DNA from: Marasmius tenuissimus
Taxonomy: Eukaryota > Basidiomycota > Agaricomycetes > Agaricales > Marasmiaceae
NCBI GenBank assembly: GCA_029532415.1
Contig: JAQOTA010000009.1
Span: 62,001 to 126,000, forward strand
Direction of reading: 5' to 3'
Length of the DNA: 64,000 bases
Below are positions 46,255 through 57,716 of the stretch, one piece after another. The notes below the pieces were generated by a model. That model searched no databases and had not been told where the DNA came from. It saw nothing but the letters and a program-made list of their open reading frames with translations. Each line of letters starts with the position of its first letter. Positions within the stretch are counted from its first letter, which is position 1. The translations under genes and the position numbers were made by a program.

Positions 46255-47589
46255 CTAGTCCATATCGGATTCCTCATCCTCATCCTCATCCACGCCATCC
46301 TCCCTGCCATCCGCCTTGCCATCCTCCTCGCCTTCGTCCTGGTTTTCCTCGCCTTCGTTGCTGGCATCCTGATCGGCCTCGTTGCCTGAGGCATCTGTTG
46401 CAGTATTGTTGGAGTTGTTGGTCTGCTGGTTGCGAGGGTTGCGAGCATGCTTCCGCCTGTTGTTGATGTACTGTTGGAGAATGATCTCGGTGACCCAGTA
46501 GTTGGCGAACCGCTCTTTGCAGAAATACGGCAGTCTCTTTGCCACCTGCAAAGCATAAGCCGTATGGCGTAAACGTGAGCCATGTTGACAGCGTGATACA
46601 AAAAGATGAAACTGACCCTTCGATAGACGCGAAGGCGTGCTTCCGGGTCCTGCTGCTTGAATGTGAGATCAAAGTCGATATCTGCCCTCTCAGCGGCGCC
46701 GTGGACAATATTCTTCACAATAGTTAGCCGGGCCAGCATCTCGGTGAGCAAAGGAATCACTCACAATGAAGTGGTTCCACTCCTTGTTATTGTCAACTTT
46801 GGCAGCAGATTGGACATTGAAACCGCCATTCTCTACCTTCAACCCGGGAACCCCCTCCGGTTTCGGGATCTTCTCGATCTCTTGGCTGCTGGCGGCAGGC
46901 ACTGCCTGTTTGCTGATGGCGGTAGATCTGGATGGAGTCGCTGGGTTGGTAGGGTTCGCAACTCTGGCTGTGGATTTCTTGGGAGCTGGAGTCTTCCGTG
47001 GAGTGGGCAACACCGGAACAGGTGTGTTCTGGTCGGTGCTGGTGTTGGCGAGCTTAGAAGTCCCCTTCTTTGCGGTATCTTGCAGCGACTTATTCTTCAT
47101 AGCTACGAGCTGGCGGGCATTATTCTTCAACTCCAGAAGCCTCGCTAACGAGAAGGTTACCCGCCATGCATGGGATAGAAAGTGAATGAGAACGTACCGA
47201 TCTCCTTATCAATGTCAACCATGGCCACGTCGTCGGCGTCCGAGTTCAGAGTCGTGTTGGTGAGTTCCAAAAGTTGATTGTGATTAGAGTCTTCAGTAGC
47301 ACGGTCACCGTTGTCTTGTCTAGGCTTTTTGGCCTTTGGAGCAATTGTAACCTGTTCCTTTGGTACTGGAAACAGATATGAGCTACCCATATATCAATAA
47401 TGAAGTATACAGGAGTTACTTGCCTTCACCACCTGCACGCTTCCGTCCTTTCCTCTTCCCTGGGTCAGTAGTAGCTGCGCTGCCAGCATCACCAGCAGCA
47501 TCCACGTTGATATCTCCCTTCATATTCTTCCTACTGAGAGAAGGAGGGAGTCGGATTGTACCAGCCGTCGTGGACTTGGAGGAAGGCAT
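46255..47589 (-). CDS. CACTA second-gene product, DNA-binding accessory candidate
   Basis: Read from the ATG at 47589 (MPSSKSTTAGTIRLPPSLSR), the gene has about five exons. Blocks in order are a basic KRKGRKRAGGEGK, VAMVDIDKEIG, ARLLELKNNARQLVAMKNKS, a Pro/Thr/Lys-rich linker (PVPVLPTPRKTPAPKK), EWNHFI, ERADIDFDLTFKQQDPEAR, LPYFCKERFANYWVTEIILQ, and a very acidic tail to the stop at 46255. The first intron fits a GC-AG type (donor GCAAGT near 47425). CACTA elements carry a second, poorly conserved protein that binds subterminal repeats; position and charge fit that role, but I recognise no named domain. It points away from the transposase gene, with a shared promoter region between 47590 and 48549. 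Confidence 0.6.
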
Positions 47590-48549
47590 TGGAGCCGTTG
47601 AGTCGATGGACTTGAGAGGGCGTGAAGGCAAACGGGGTGGAATGAAAATTGAATTGGGGCCAGCCCAATTTATAGGGCGGATTGTCCGGGAAAATGTTTA
47701 GGCCCGATAAGCTGTTGAACAGAATCAACAAACGAATGAGGTCATGTGACGGTGTTGAGGGGATCGAGTCTTGATCGATAATCCGGAATCCTGTTTTCCT
47801 TCGTCTCATCTCGTCGTTGTCGTTTGCGGCAGTCTTGAGGTGGCCAGGTCATCGTCGTGGTCGAGGTCAACAGTCCACGCCAAATTAAGCCAAACATACT
47901 GTCTACTTTCACACAGCCACGTTGCAACGCGCTCCTTTCACTTTCAACATTACAACCGTCACTACTGTTCTTGCTCGAGTGGTGTGTATTATCCCTGTCT
48001 GAAGTTGTATCATCTGATCGTTTTGATTCATTGTAGGTGTCTCTCCCACTTGATCATGTACAAGAAGGAGGTTTGACGAGCGAGTCTGCCGACACGGAAA
48101 CCCCGACCTTGGTGGATGAAGTCAAGGCACTCGCTCAACTGATACCCAGTTGGATTATGCATATATATATTGCAACAGGAGGGTGTAGACCAGTTGAGAC
48201 GGGTGCTCGTATCATCATAACCCAATGTACGTCCGCCTCCAAAATGATTGTTGGAAATGACAATTCTTACACGCCCTTTCAGTTGATGCCGATGCTGGCT
48301 CTACGCAGATCTGCTTACCTTGTATAATCTTGTCGTGCGCGCAATCCATTCTCTGATCCAACCTCATATTTCTGTTGTGGTGGCCGCATCTGCTGTCTAT
48401 ATTAGTTGTTGCTCCAGGCAAGAGCTCATCCAGGCCGGCTCGAAGAGTGATCGTGATCGGTGCGGTATCATGACAGCCTGGTGTTGAAATTTTATTTCTT
48501 ATCACTTGATTTTTCTCCTTGACTTGACTCACCTCACCTCCTTGCCACT
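47590..48549. other. Divergent promoter region between the two CACTA genes
   Basis: About 960 bases separate the two start codons. A plus-strand frame at 48037-48327 is open but not recognisable. Nothing else is supported. Confidence 0.4.
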
Positions 48550-51500
48550 ATGTCCTCCACTTCGTTCCCTATACATGTGGGCAAGAAACGCGGGCGTCCC
48601 CCAAAACAGCCAGAACAAGCACCCAAGCCGAAGAGGAAGAGGAAGCCGCCTGAGAAAGCTGTTTGTAGATGCGGTTGTGGGCTTGTCTTGAGCAGACGGC
48701 AGGAACTTCGCCACTTGAATGCCGCTGCCACCGTGGGTGCAATGGGGAATGATTTCAAAGACGGCAGCTCAGAAGAGGAAAATCTGAGTACCACTGGCAC
48801 TGAACCGGCGGTCGGACACCATGACATTGTCGAGGAAAGTGGACCAGTCGATGGCCCTAGCCTCACAGTAGACGACTTTGGTTTTAGAGACAATGATAAC
48901 ATTCCCAATCCTCTCGCCGTGAGTGCCGTCTTACCCTTTAGATTTTGGTGTTATACTCATGCCATAGATATAGTCATCTGAAGCCCCTGCCCGTGACTAC
49001 CGGGCGAGGGTGGAAGAGGTGCCTGATGAAGACGATGCCGACTTCAATCCAGATCCGGAGGGGGACAAGATTCTGGATGCTGAGAACGGCATTGACTGGG
49101 ATCAAGAGGCTCCTGTAAGCGACGACGATTACAGCGATGACTTGGAATATGATAGAGACATCGATGAAATTCTACGAGAAGAAATGCACAAGGAATCGGC
49201 TACCATGGGTACGTCTATTAGATCTGACTACCCTCTCATTTGAACTTCCACTCACGAGCACATCACCCTAGGATACGATTTCACTGACGAGGATCTTGCA
49301 ACACTCCGTCACTATGCATACAAGATCGAAAGGCACTTGACACGGGAGGATTTCCATGCCCTCCGCTTTGCGTTTCCTCGCGACAATGTTCAGTCATGGA
49401 AATCTACCAAGGCTTTCGCAGAGGGTCAATCCCACTTTCAGCCGCGGGTATATGATTGCTGCATTAATTCATGTGCCTGCTACGTGGGTCCTCTTGCAGA
49501 CGAAGTGGTCTGTTCCGAATGCCAGCAGCCCCGGTTTTGTCCAGGAACAAAACGGCCCCGTAAACAATTCACCTACATTCCCCTCATCCCCCGGCTGCAG
49601 GCTTTCTATCGAAGTCTCCTCATGATCGAAAAGTTGCGCTACCGCTCCACGTTCGAGTCCAATGGCACTATCCGAGACATATTCGACGGCACCCACTATC
49701 GTAACCTCTGTAACACCAAAGTCACCGTTAGCGGCACCGAAGAAACTCATACCCACTTCAGTGGTACTCGCGACTTTTGTCTCGGTCTTTCGACGGATGG
49801 GTTCGCTCCTTGGCGACGTCGTAAGAAGACGTGTTGGCCACTGCTCGTCTTCAACTACAACCTACCCCCTGAAGTACGCTTTCACTTGGAGAACATTCTC
49901 TGTGTCGGCGTCATTCCCGGTCCAAACAAACCGAAAAACTTCGACTCATTTGCGTGGCCACTCGTGCAGGAGCTTTTGGAGCTCTCACGTGGAGTAGAAA
50001 CTTTCGATGTTGAGGCAGAATGCCTGTTCAAACTGCGAGCGTACCTCCTTGTAGTCTTCGGAGACATTCCTGCGATATCCATGGCAATGCGTATGAAGGG
50101 GCATAACGCCCTGAGCCCTTGTCGCTTGTGTAATATCCGAGGTGTCATGGCTCCCGACGGGAAGGTATACTATGTTCCCCTTGACCGTTCCCAGCACCCA
50201 TCTCGCTCGGGGGACGACATTCGCCAATATGATCCCGAGAACCTTCCCTCCCGTACGCCCTCTCAAATGAAGGCCCAGGCATCAAGCATTGACCGCGCTT
50301 CCACTGCTGCAGCCTCCGAACGTCTGGCTAAACAGTACGGTATCAAGGGTACCTCAATCTTCATGCAACTGTCTTCCGTCTTATTCCCAGATTCATTTCC
50401 CTACGACTTCATGCACCTCATCTTCGAAAATGTCCTGAAGAATCTCGTTCTACTCTGGACTGGTGCATTCAAGGGTCTTGATGAAGGGACTGGCTGTTAC
50501 CAGCTTGACCCCGACGTGTGGGAAGCGATTGGGAAGGCGACCGCTGCCGCTGGGTCTTCGATTCCGTCATGTTTTGGGGCTCGACCTCCCAATATTGCAG
50601 ATGACAAGCAGGCGACTACGGCAGACAGCTGGTCATTTTGGTTGCTATACCTAGGGCCAGTACTCCTCGAAAACAAATTTGCAGACTCGCGGTATTATGA
50701 CCATTTCCTCAAATTTTCCACCCTCGTTCGCCTTTGCATGGATTTCGAGTATGACGACACTCAGATTGAGACGATCCGGGATGGATTCACACACTGGGTA
50801 AAGAGATACGAGGAGTACGTCGTTCCTTTGTGTATGCATTCCAAGTCGCTAATTAGACTTCAGGCTCTATTACCAGCATGCACCAGAGCGATCAAGCACA
50901 TGTCCCCTTACCATCCATGCACTATTACATATAGCTGATTCCATCGAAGCAATAGGCCCTGTGTGGGCCTACTGGTCTTTTCCGACTGAACGCTACTGCG
51001 GTAGACTACAGCCTGCCATACGCAGCAAGCGATATCCATTCGCCAACATCGATAACTACCTCATCGATGTCGCCCATCTCTCCCAGATCAAGACAATGTA
51101 TGGTTTGGAGAAGGAATTGTCGCTGAAGCAGGAAAAATTGGACTTCGTCAAAGGCCAATTTCAGCATCCCGACTGTATGTGTTTCGGCCAGACCCCTCTG
51201 TCGCGTTTCTCAACATTGTTGCTCCCTTGGACAGACCCTTCATGTATTCTACTCCCTCCAGAAAGACCATCGTCCACTGTTCCTGAAACTCTACATGGCA
51301 AGATCATGGTTCATCTTGCGACGCGTTTTAGTAGCAATACTCGGAAAGTGACCAAGACCATGGTCAAGAAATACTATATACCGTCTCAAGTTACCCAGTG
51401 GTATAAGGTCCGCAGGCTCGAAGGAGGTGACGATATGGTGGCAGATAGCATGTCGATATATGCTGAAGATCGTCGAGACGCGACCTTCGTACGTGTAAGT

Positions 51501-51918
51501 AGTTCTTCTTTATCTTGTGTTGTCTGGAATTTGCAATGCAGGCTAACTGGGGTCTACCCGTTTCCCTTAGTATGACTTGTTGGTCGACAAGAGGGCTCGC
51601 AATCACCGAGCTGCTCCGGATCTCACCCCAGAACACTTTTATGGGCAGTTGAAAGATATACTTGTAGTCAAGTTCCCGGCGGCACAGGCACTTGGTGTGG
51701 CGACGGAGAGTGTATTCATACTGGCAGCCATTGAGAAATGCGCAGTATGCCATGTTAATGACTTAGAGATGCCCGTATACGAGAAGATGGGCGCACTCGA
51801 GGTGGTCGACATTGGGACAGTACAATGCTTGGTAGGCCGAATACAGGAGAACCGGCGATGGACTATTATTGACAGAAGTGGTACCATAAGCAGGTCGTTT
51901 TACATACCCGGGGAGTAG
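48550..51918 (+). CDS. CACTA Tnp2-type transposase, one frameshift
   Basis: Exon 48550-48918 starts MSSTSFPIHVGKKRGRPPK, an AT-hook-like basic motif, with CRCGCGLVLSRRQELRHL next. Exon 48974-49208 is acidic. The long exon from 49272 carries the Tnp2 core: YDCCINSCACYVGPLADEVV, CSECQQPRFCPG, IPLIPRLQAFYRSLLMIEKL, LSTDGFAPWRRRKKTCWPLL, VFGDIPAISMAMRMKGHNA, CRLCNIRG and FPYDFMHLIFENVLKNLVLL. Near 50898 the frame slips by one base, moving into CPLTIHALLHIADSIEAIGP and WSFPTERYCGRLQPAIRS. The last exon begins after the acceptor at about 51570 and ends at 51918 (WTIIDRSGTISRSFYI). The slip would truncate the protein before its C-terminal domain, so this copy is probably inactive unless the base is a sequence error. 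Confidence 0.85.
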
Positions 51919-52141
51919 TACAAATTACAGTCATTCCGCGCTTCTGTACTACCTACTTACTACCTATAATCTTGGTGACTCGCAATCCATCGCTTTTTGG
52001 GAGTTCACCCCTGGTAAAGGTGATTCCGGGGTCACCTAAAAGCGAGGTGAGCGTGTCTCCATGAAATCACCTTGTAACGTGGTGAAAGGTTGTATTTACC
52101 TATACCAACGGTGACAATCACCTCGCGTTGGGCCCATAGTG
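51919..52141. repeat. CACTA right subterminal region with GGTGA/TCACC repeats and terminal repeat
   Basis: At least six GGTGA or TCACC motifs occur between 52000 and 52125, some in inverted pairs (GGTGATTCCGGGGTCACC). The terminal repeat occupies 52115-52141. The left end shows the same motifs at 45730-45850. Confidence 0.7.
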
Positions 52142-52144
52142 GCG
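52142..52144. repeat. CACTA target-site duplication, right copy
   Basis: GCG, directly after TAGTG. Confidence 0.85.
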
Positions 52145-54859
52145 AGACCAGAACATCAACAATCATTTTTACTCAACGGAGACTAATCGTGAGTTTCTTG
52201 TTGCCTATTCTGACTCAGATTGTCCTCAAGCGTGTCGATATAGAAGCATGGAAACACCTCGTGAGCACAGCCGCCGGCGTTGGGGCGTCCCACAAAGCCG
52301 AGCATCAGTTCGAGCGAGGCTATTGTCTTCCGGGAACCCGCATAGAGGCTATCAGAGCAATTCACAACTGGAGGTCGAGCAAACACCAGAATTGCCCTAT
52401 TTGCTGGCTTTCAGGTGCTGCCGGCGTCGGAAAATCTGCGATTGCCATGACCATTGCCCAGGAATGCGAGAAGGAGGGCATTCTGGGGTCCTCTTTCTTC
52501 TTCTTTAGATCTGACCCGAAACGTAACAACCCATCCACACTCATACCCACCGTTGCACATGATCTTGCTTCCACAACGCCATTCATACGAAATCATATTA
52601 AACAGACTCTCTCGAGAGATCCTGGACTTCTGGAAGCCACATTAGAAGCCAAATTTTATGGGCTGGTGGTCAAGCCCGCCCTGTCGTACCGGTGGGAGCA
52701 AAAAAACCTCCCAGGTTCTCCAGTTCTTCCCAGCATTGTCATCCTTGACGGGCTGGATGAGTGTGGTGACGAGGGGGACCAATCACGCATCCTCTCTATT
52801 ATCCAATCCGCTTACCAACAAGCACCTGACTTCCCATTGCAATTTCTGATTTGCAGTCGTCCGGAATCTTGGATCCAGGAAGCCTTTGCTGAAGAACTTC
52901 TCTCCGAACTTTCAAAAACAATTGTTTTAGATGATTCACTCGCAGCCCGTGCAGACATCCGGCATTATTTTGTCCATCACTTTCGAGAGATTGCCACCAG
53001 TTGGAAGTATCGCCAAGTCCAATTTCCAAGTCCCTGGCCTTCAAAGGAAGACCTTGAGACTTTGGTTGACCGAAGCTGCAGCCAGTTCATCTATGCAACA
53101 ACTGTTATCAAGTTTATTCAGCTTGCATTTAAACACCCCACAGAACAGCTTCGTATCATCATCGAGAATGCCCCAACACGGTTGGGGACATCGCCATATC
53201 CCCAGCTCGATGCACTTTATGACCTCATACTCAGTGTCAATCCAGACCTTGAGGAACTCCTCCCCATCCTTGCAGCTATTCTTGTGCTTCCAGATGGTGT
53301 AAAATCCCCAGTATGCATTGAGCTGGTTCTTGGACTGCCTGCAGGTCAAGTGGCCTTGACATTGCGAGCCATGCACTCGGTGTTGAACATTGGGGAATGG
53401 GGGGATAAGATCAAACTATACCACACCTCATTCCATGATTATCTGGCCAACAAGATGAGGTCACATTTTTTCCATATTGACAGACCCATTTGGCAACACA
53501 ACATCATGCTACATTGGCTTAAAAACCTCACAACCAGTAAAATACGGACTTACAGGTATGGTCACTTCATCTCCAGATTTGATCATCTATATCTAATTGC
53601 AAGTCATGAACCTGTCTACATGTGTGTAGCTTTGACCAACTCCATAGTGAAGAAACCTACCCCTTCTTCACAGAATGGATCAAGTTCTGCTATGAGGGGA
53701 TTTCCAAACCATCCCGGGAATTACTGGATGATCTGTGGAATGTTGACCTTGCCTTCCCAAGATACATACAGGAAGGAGCACCTTGGACACACCTGATGGA
53801 GTCACTAGCAACATGGGTGAATACATATGTAAGTTTGACCAACAACAATTATTCTCTACTGTGTATGACCCTATCTTGACAACTCCTCCTGAGTAGCATG
53901 AGCATGGGATTAGTGAAAACAAGGATGATTGTGACTTTATGGACTGTCTCACACACAAACTCCAAGATACTTTAGGGTGTCTTCATCTTGAATGGCCTCC
54001 TGGTGTGTCTCCATTGGACAGTGCTGTACTCTGGGTTCTCAACAGGGTCATTGTGAATGTTAAAATGCCCTGTGGCCTAGATTGCTCAATGCCTAACCCT
54101 GATAAACAGCCACGTGTCACAAACTGTGACTGTGATCTCTCTGGAGGCAACAGGTTGGGCAATTCCTGTCACCAAGCATATCAAGAAGCCTGTATGCAGG
54201 GTGTCAAGATACTAGTCTCCCAATTTGAGAAGCTTGCTCATGGTGGTGCAGAAGGCAACAAGGCTACTTTGAGGGAGTTGGAGGGAGTTTTTTGGTACTT
54301 GATAGATACACCACTCCTAAGCCATTGTTGTCTTGATATAGAGCTGGTTGCACTCTGTTGGAACTTTCTCAAACTTGCAGAGAAGTTTCTGTCTTTGCCA
54401 GTCAGCCAAGAGCGGGGGGAGAAAGGACGGAAGAATCTATTTGAATGGCTAGAGGTGAGCATTGTGTTTCTGGATCCAACCCCTTACTTGTCATTATACT
54501 GTACTGAAATTAACAACCCTTCTTCTCAATAGACCTTTCCAGACAAACTCACTGAAGAAAGGGAGGTGCTGGAGGCACAAGTTCTTGCCTTGCCATGGAA
54601 ACAGTGGGAACAGGTGTCTGGCAAACATGTGCAACAATGGGCAGAAAGTCTATCACACATCAGGCAGCCCTTGTAAGGGTTCATTAATTTCCCCTTCTAA
54701 CAGGCATAGCAGACATCTATCTAGCTTTCCTGCCTTCACCAATATCGAGTACCAGCAGGGGAACAACCCAATACTGCATTTAATTCCATATGACATAGGA
54801 ATTACAGCCACCTGTTTTCAGCACCTAATCCCCAATTCTATTGAACTCCCCTTGTGTCC

Positions 54860-55299
54860 CATGTCCCTTTTAATATAGACACCTTCCCAAGCACCCAGAC
54901 ATTCATCCTAAATGCTGGTGATACCACTTTGCACCTGATTTATCCCCAACCAGGATCTTCACCTGCATAACCTATCTGTGATCCTTTCAGCCGTAGTCCA
55001 CACTGAACCATCTCACTTGCAATGGTCCACTAATGGGCTCCGTTGAGGCAGAGGTCCTGCCCATGCAGTGGCAGCATGGGACAGACTAGCTCACCTGGAG
55101 ATAGGCTTAAGAGGCAGCAACGAGAGTAGTAAAAGTACTGGTATTGCATGTAGATACAGAGCTACTTATATACTATACAGAGGTGGCTGTAGCTACTATA
55201 ACGGGAGTGACTAGGAATAGCATAGATCATAGTGAAACAACTGAAGCATAGATGCGGCCTGATAGAACGGTCCATATATCTAGGAGTCTGGATTCAACA
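54860..55299 (-). repeat. 3' LTR of the older Copia element (Copia-1), outer end approximate
   Basis: On the minus strand a polypurine tract (AGCAAGGGGGAG) is followed at 55299 by TGTTGAATCCAGACTCC. This is the same TGTTGAA start as the LTR of the younger element. The far end is not clear; a length near 440 bp would place it close to the end of NLR copy 2. Confidence 0.55.
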
Positions 55300-57716
55300 C
55301 TCCCCCTTGCTAAGTATGGCACAAGTAGAGCACAAAGCGTCTATTCGGACGAATACTAAAGGTGGAGAACTTGACATGACCTAGATTTTTGGTAAACATG
55401 TCCACAGGATTGTAGGCACCGTCAATAAAGAAAAGATCGACCTTGCGGTCTGAAACACATTTGTGAATGTAATGATAGCAAATATCAATGTGTTTGGTGC
55501 AATGTTCTTGAACTGGGTTAGAGGCAATAAAAATTGAGCCTTGATTGTCTCCACATATGGGTATGGAAGTCATATCAATCCCAAGTTCAGAGAGTAACTG
55601 TTGAATCCACACAGCCTGACGACTACAGTCAAATAGCGCCATGTATTCAGCTTCAGTGGATGAAAGTGCAACAGTCTTCTGGGCACGTGATTGCCAACAG
55701 AAGATGCCACCTGCCAACTTGAAGAAATAGCCCGTGATCGACCAACGCTTGATAGGATCAGCAGCCCAATCTGAATCAGTGAATGCTAGTAAACCTCCAT
55801 CAGAGGCTCCATCATAGACCAATGCATAGTCTGGAGTTCCTGGAAGATAGCGGCAAATATAAAGTGCCTTCTTCAGGTGATCCTCCAATGGATTAGCAGA
55901 GAATTGAGAAAGCTTTGTAACAGCATAGGCAATATCTGGATGAGTGCCAAGCATGATATACAGAAGTGATCCAATCACTGATTGATATCGAGCATGATGT
56001 TCAGGATCAACAGGACCTTTGTTGGGTCGTGGAATATAGCTGGCGGGAAGAGGAGTACCAGCTGCTTTTGCATTCTGCATGCCAAATCACTTCAAGACCT
56101 TCAAGTGGTCAGTCTGGTCAAGAAGGATTTTACAGCCTTTGTGTTGAATATGCATGTGCAAGAACTCCTTAGCTTTTCACAAATCATGGCATTCCCAACA
56201 AGCCATAAACTGTCAAGAATGAGGCCAGTGACTAGGAAAACTCCTCAGGCCACCAACAGGGTCAAGAGTGCAAAGGAGGAAGGATAGATTTGAGTAGGGC
56301 AAGTGTAGGATAGTACATGCTGGAAACAAGCACTATAAGACAAAGTTGTCAGACTGGGGAACTATCTAGAAGTGTCCATGATTATATATGACAGAGCCAA
56401 GCTGTAGAGATATCATGGGAACAAAGGTAAAACAGGAAAACTGAAAGAACAAGTGATAAGAATCAAGGGATACATGTGGAAACATTGTCATGATGGAAAC
56501 CATATGGTGTGCTGGGAAAATATCTGAGAACAATGTGGAACACCAGGTAGTACCAGGTAATAATATGGGGGCCAGAATGTGATGGTGAGAACATGTAACC
56601 ATGGGAAATAAAGAGAAAAACATGAGGAAAAAGTACCCAGGGACCAAGGGAAGGGAAAACAATAGGTGGATTCATAACATAAACTTGGCTTTCTTCTTTT
56701 CGACAAAGGCTTTGTTGGGTCCAAGGAAGAATGCATTGTCAACATAGATCAAGGCAATACATTCTTCACCAGTCTCACAATCTTTGCAGATGAAGAGACC
56801 TGCATCAGAAGTCAGGCATTTGAAGCCCATTACTTCCATGGATGAGCTGAGAGCACACCACCACTCAAGAGCAGCTTGCTTCAGTCCATACAATGCACGG
56901 CGAAGGCGATAGACTTTGCCTTCCTGACCCTTAACCTTGAAACCTTCAGGTTCATCCATATAGATCTCTTCTTTAAGTTTGCTATAAAGGAAGGCGTTCT
57001 TCACATCCAATGCTTGAATGTGCCAGTTTTTGAGAGCTGCTAGTGTGAGCATCATCCATATAGTTTCAAACTGCACAACTAGTGAGAAGATCTCGTCAAA
57101 GTCAACACCTTCGACCTGAGAGAAACCCTTGGCAACAAGTTGAGTTTTCTTTCGACCATCTGACTTGACGTCAAACACCCATGTATTCTTGACAGCCTTG
57201 CAACCTTTAGGTAGGTCAACCAATTCGAAGACCTTGCGCTTGCGAAGAGCCTCTAGTTCATCATCGCGGCAAGCAGCCTTCCATTCTCTCTGCTGCTCAG
57301 CTGGCAGCTTCAGTATGTCATGGAGAGTCTACTCTCAAACATTAGACATATTGGTGAGGTCATTGTGAATGGGAACTGCCCGATTTAACAGATAAATCAC
57401 GGAACCTACTCCCCCTTCCTGGGATAATTGTTGCACTAAGCTATTGGACTGACTCCCCCTGGAGTTACACATGGTAGACAGACTGGCACGATTAGTCCCA
57501 GGAACCTTTCTAGGTCTGCCTCTCCTACAGGTAGTAGGTGGATCCATGAGTTCTTTATCACCCGCGGCATCTCTCCATGTAGAAGTTTTCTCCATATCAT
57601 GCACAATGTGCAAGGGATTATTTGGGTCTCGTTGTTCACCAAATACTGATGAGCCAGCATAGTTAAAGTGCACAGTGGGTATAACAAAGTAAACCTCACA
57701 TGGGTAATACACAGAG
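55300..57716 (-). pseudogene. Copia-1 pol remnant (reverse transcriptase and RNase H), interrupted
   Basis: Minus-strand pieces of a Ty1/Copia polyprotein. Segment 56672-57223 is reverse transcriptase (KNTWVFDVKSDGRKKTQLVA, KNWHIQALDVKNAFLYSKL, ALYGLKQAALEWWCA). The catalytic box reads YVDN instead of YVDD. After an inserted solo LTR, 55310-56203 continues with WECHDL, ILLDQTDHLK, SVIGSLLYIMLGTHPDIAYA and the RNase H part (TDSDWAADPIKRWSITGY, TVALSSTEAEYMALFDC). Stops include a TGA before FGMQNAKAAG. Upstream linker sequence at 57335-57716 is cut by the younger Copia element. CpG is rare throughout, as expected of old methylated retroelement DNA. Confidence 0.85.
56211..56679. mobile_element. 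Solo LTR inserted in Copia-1 reverse transcriptase
   Basis: This 469-bp segment begins TGTCAAGAATG and ends TTCATAACA. It is flanked by a 5-base duplication TAAAC (56206-56210 and 56680-56684). Removing it plus one TAAAC restores reverse-transcriptase continuity from AKF to MACWECHDL on the minus strand. TG...CA ends and a 5-base duplication are the marks of an LTR left by recombination. It has no coding capacity of note. Confidence 0.8.

Larger units (their letters stand above)
45711..52141. mobile_element. CACTA (EnSpm-type) DNA transposon, 6431 bp
   Basis: The element begins CACTACGGCCCGCGCGGAAG and ends in TAGTG, with GCG duplicated on both sides. The terminal inverted repeats match imperfectly for about 27 bases. 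It carries a Tnp2-like transposase (48550-51918, plus) and a divergently transcribed second gene (46255-47589, minus). Repeated GGTGA/TCACC motifs crowd both subterminal regions, as expected for accessory-protein binding sites. It lies within exon 1 of NLR copy 2. Confidence 0.92.
45664..54676 (+). pseudogene. NACHT-domain NLR, copy 2, first exon split by a CACTA element
   Basis: Exon 1 starts at the ATG at 45664 (MQNINYGAHQNINQG) and is cut at 45710. It resumes at 52145 inside codons for RDQNINNHFYSTETN and ends at 52188. Exons 52244-53555, 53630-53828, 53897-54454 and 54533-54676 follow, all in phase, giving 767 aa if the insertion is discounted. The NACHT has Walker A GAAGVGKS (Lys94), SIVILDGLDECGDEG as Walker B, and LICSRPESWIQ. 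Exon boundaries match NLR copy 1 exactly. Apart from the insertion I find no stop or frameshift, so the gene was intact when the element arrived. A transcript starting downstream of the insertion could still yield a protein lacking the N-terminal repeats. The 3' exons are strongly depleted of CpG compared with copy 1. Confidence 0.85.

Noticed and set aside
52090..52243. NLR copy 2 starting near 52090 with a 50-residue leader
   Set aside because: That frame has no ATG there and reads through the CACTA end and intron 1. The true start is 45664, as the phase-matched split exon shows.
56366..56662. Minus-strand hydrophobic frame inside Copia-1
   Set aside because: It lies entirely within the solo LTR and has low-complexity composition.
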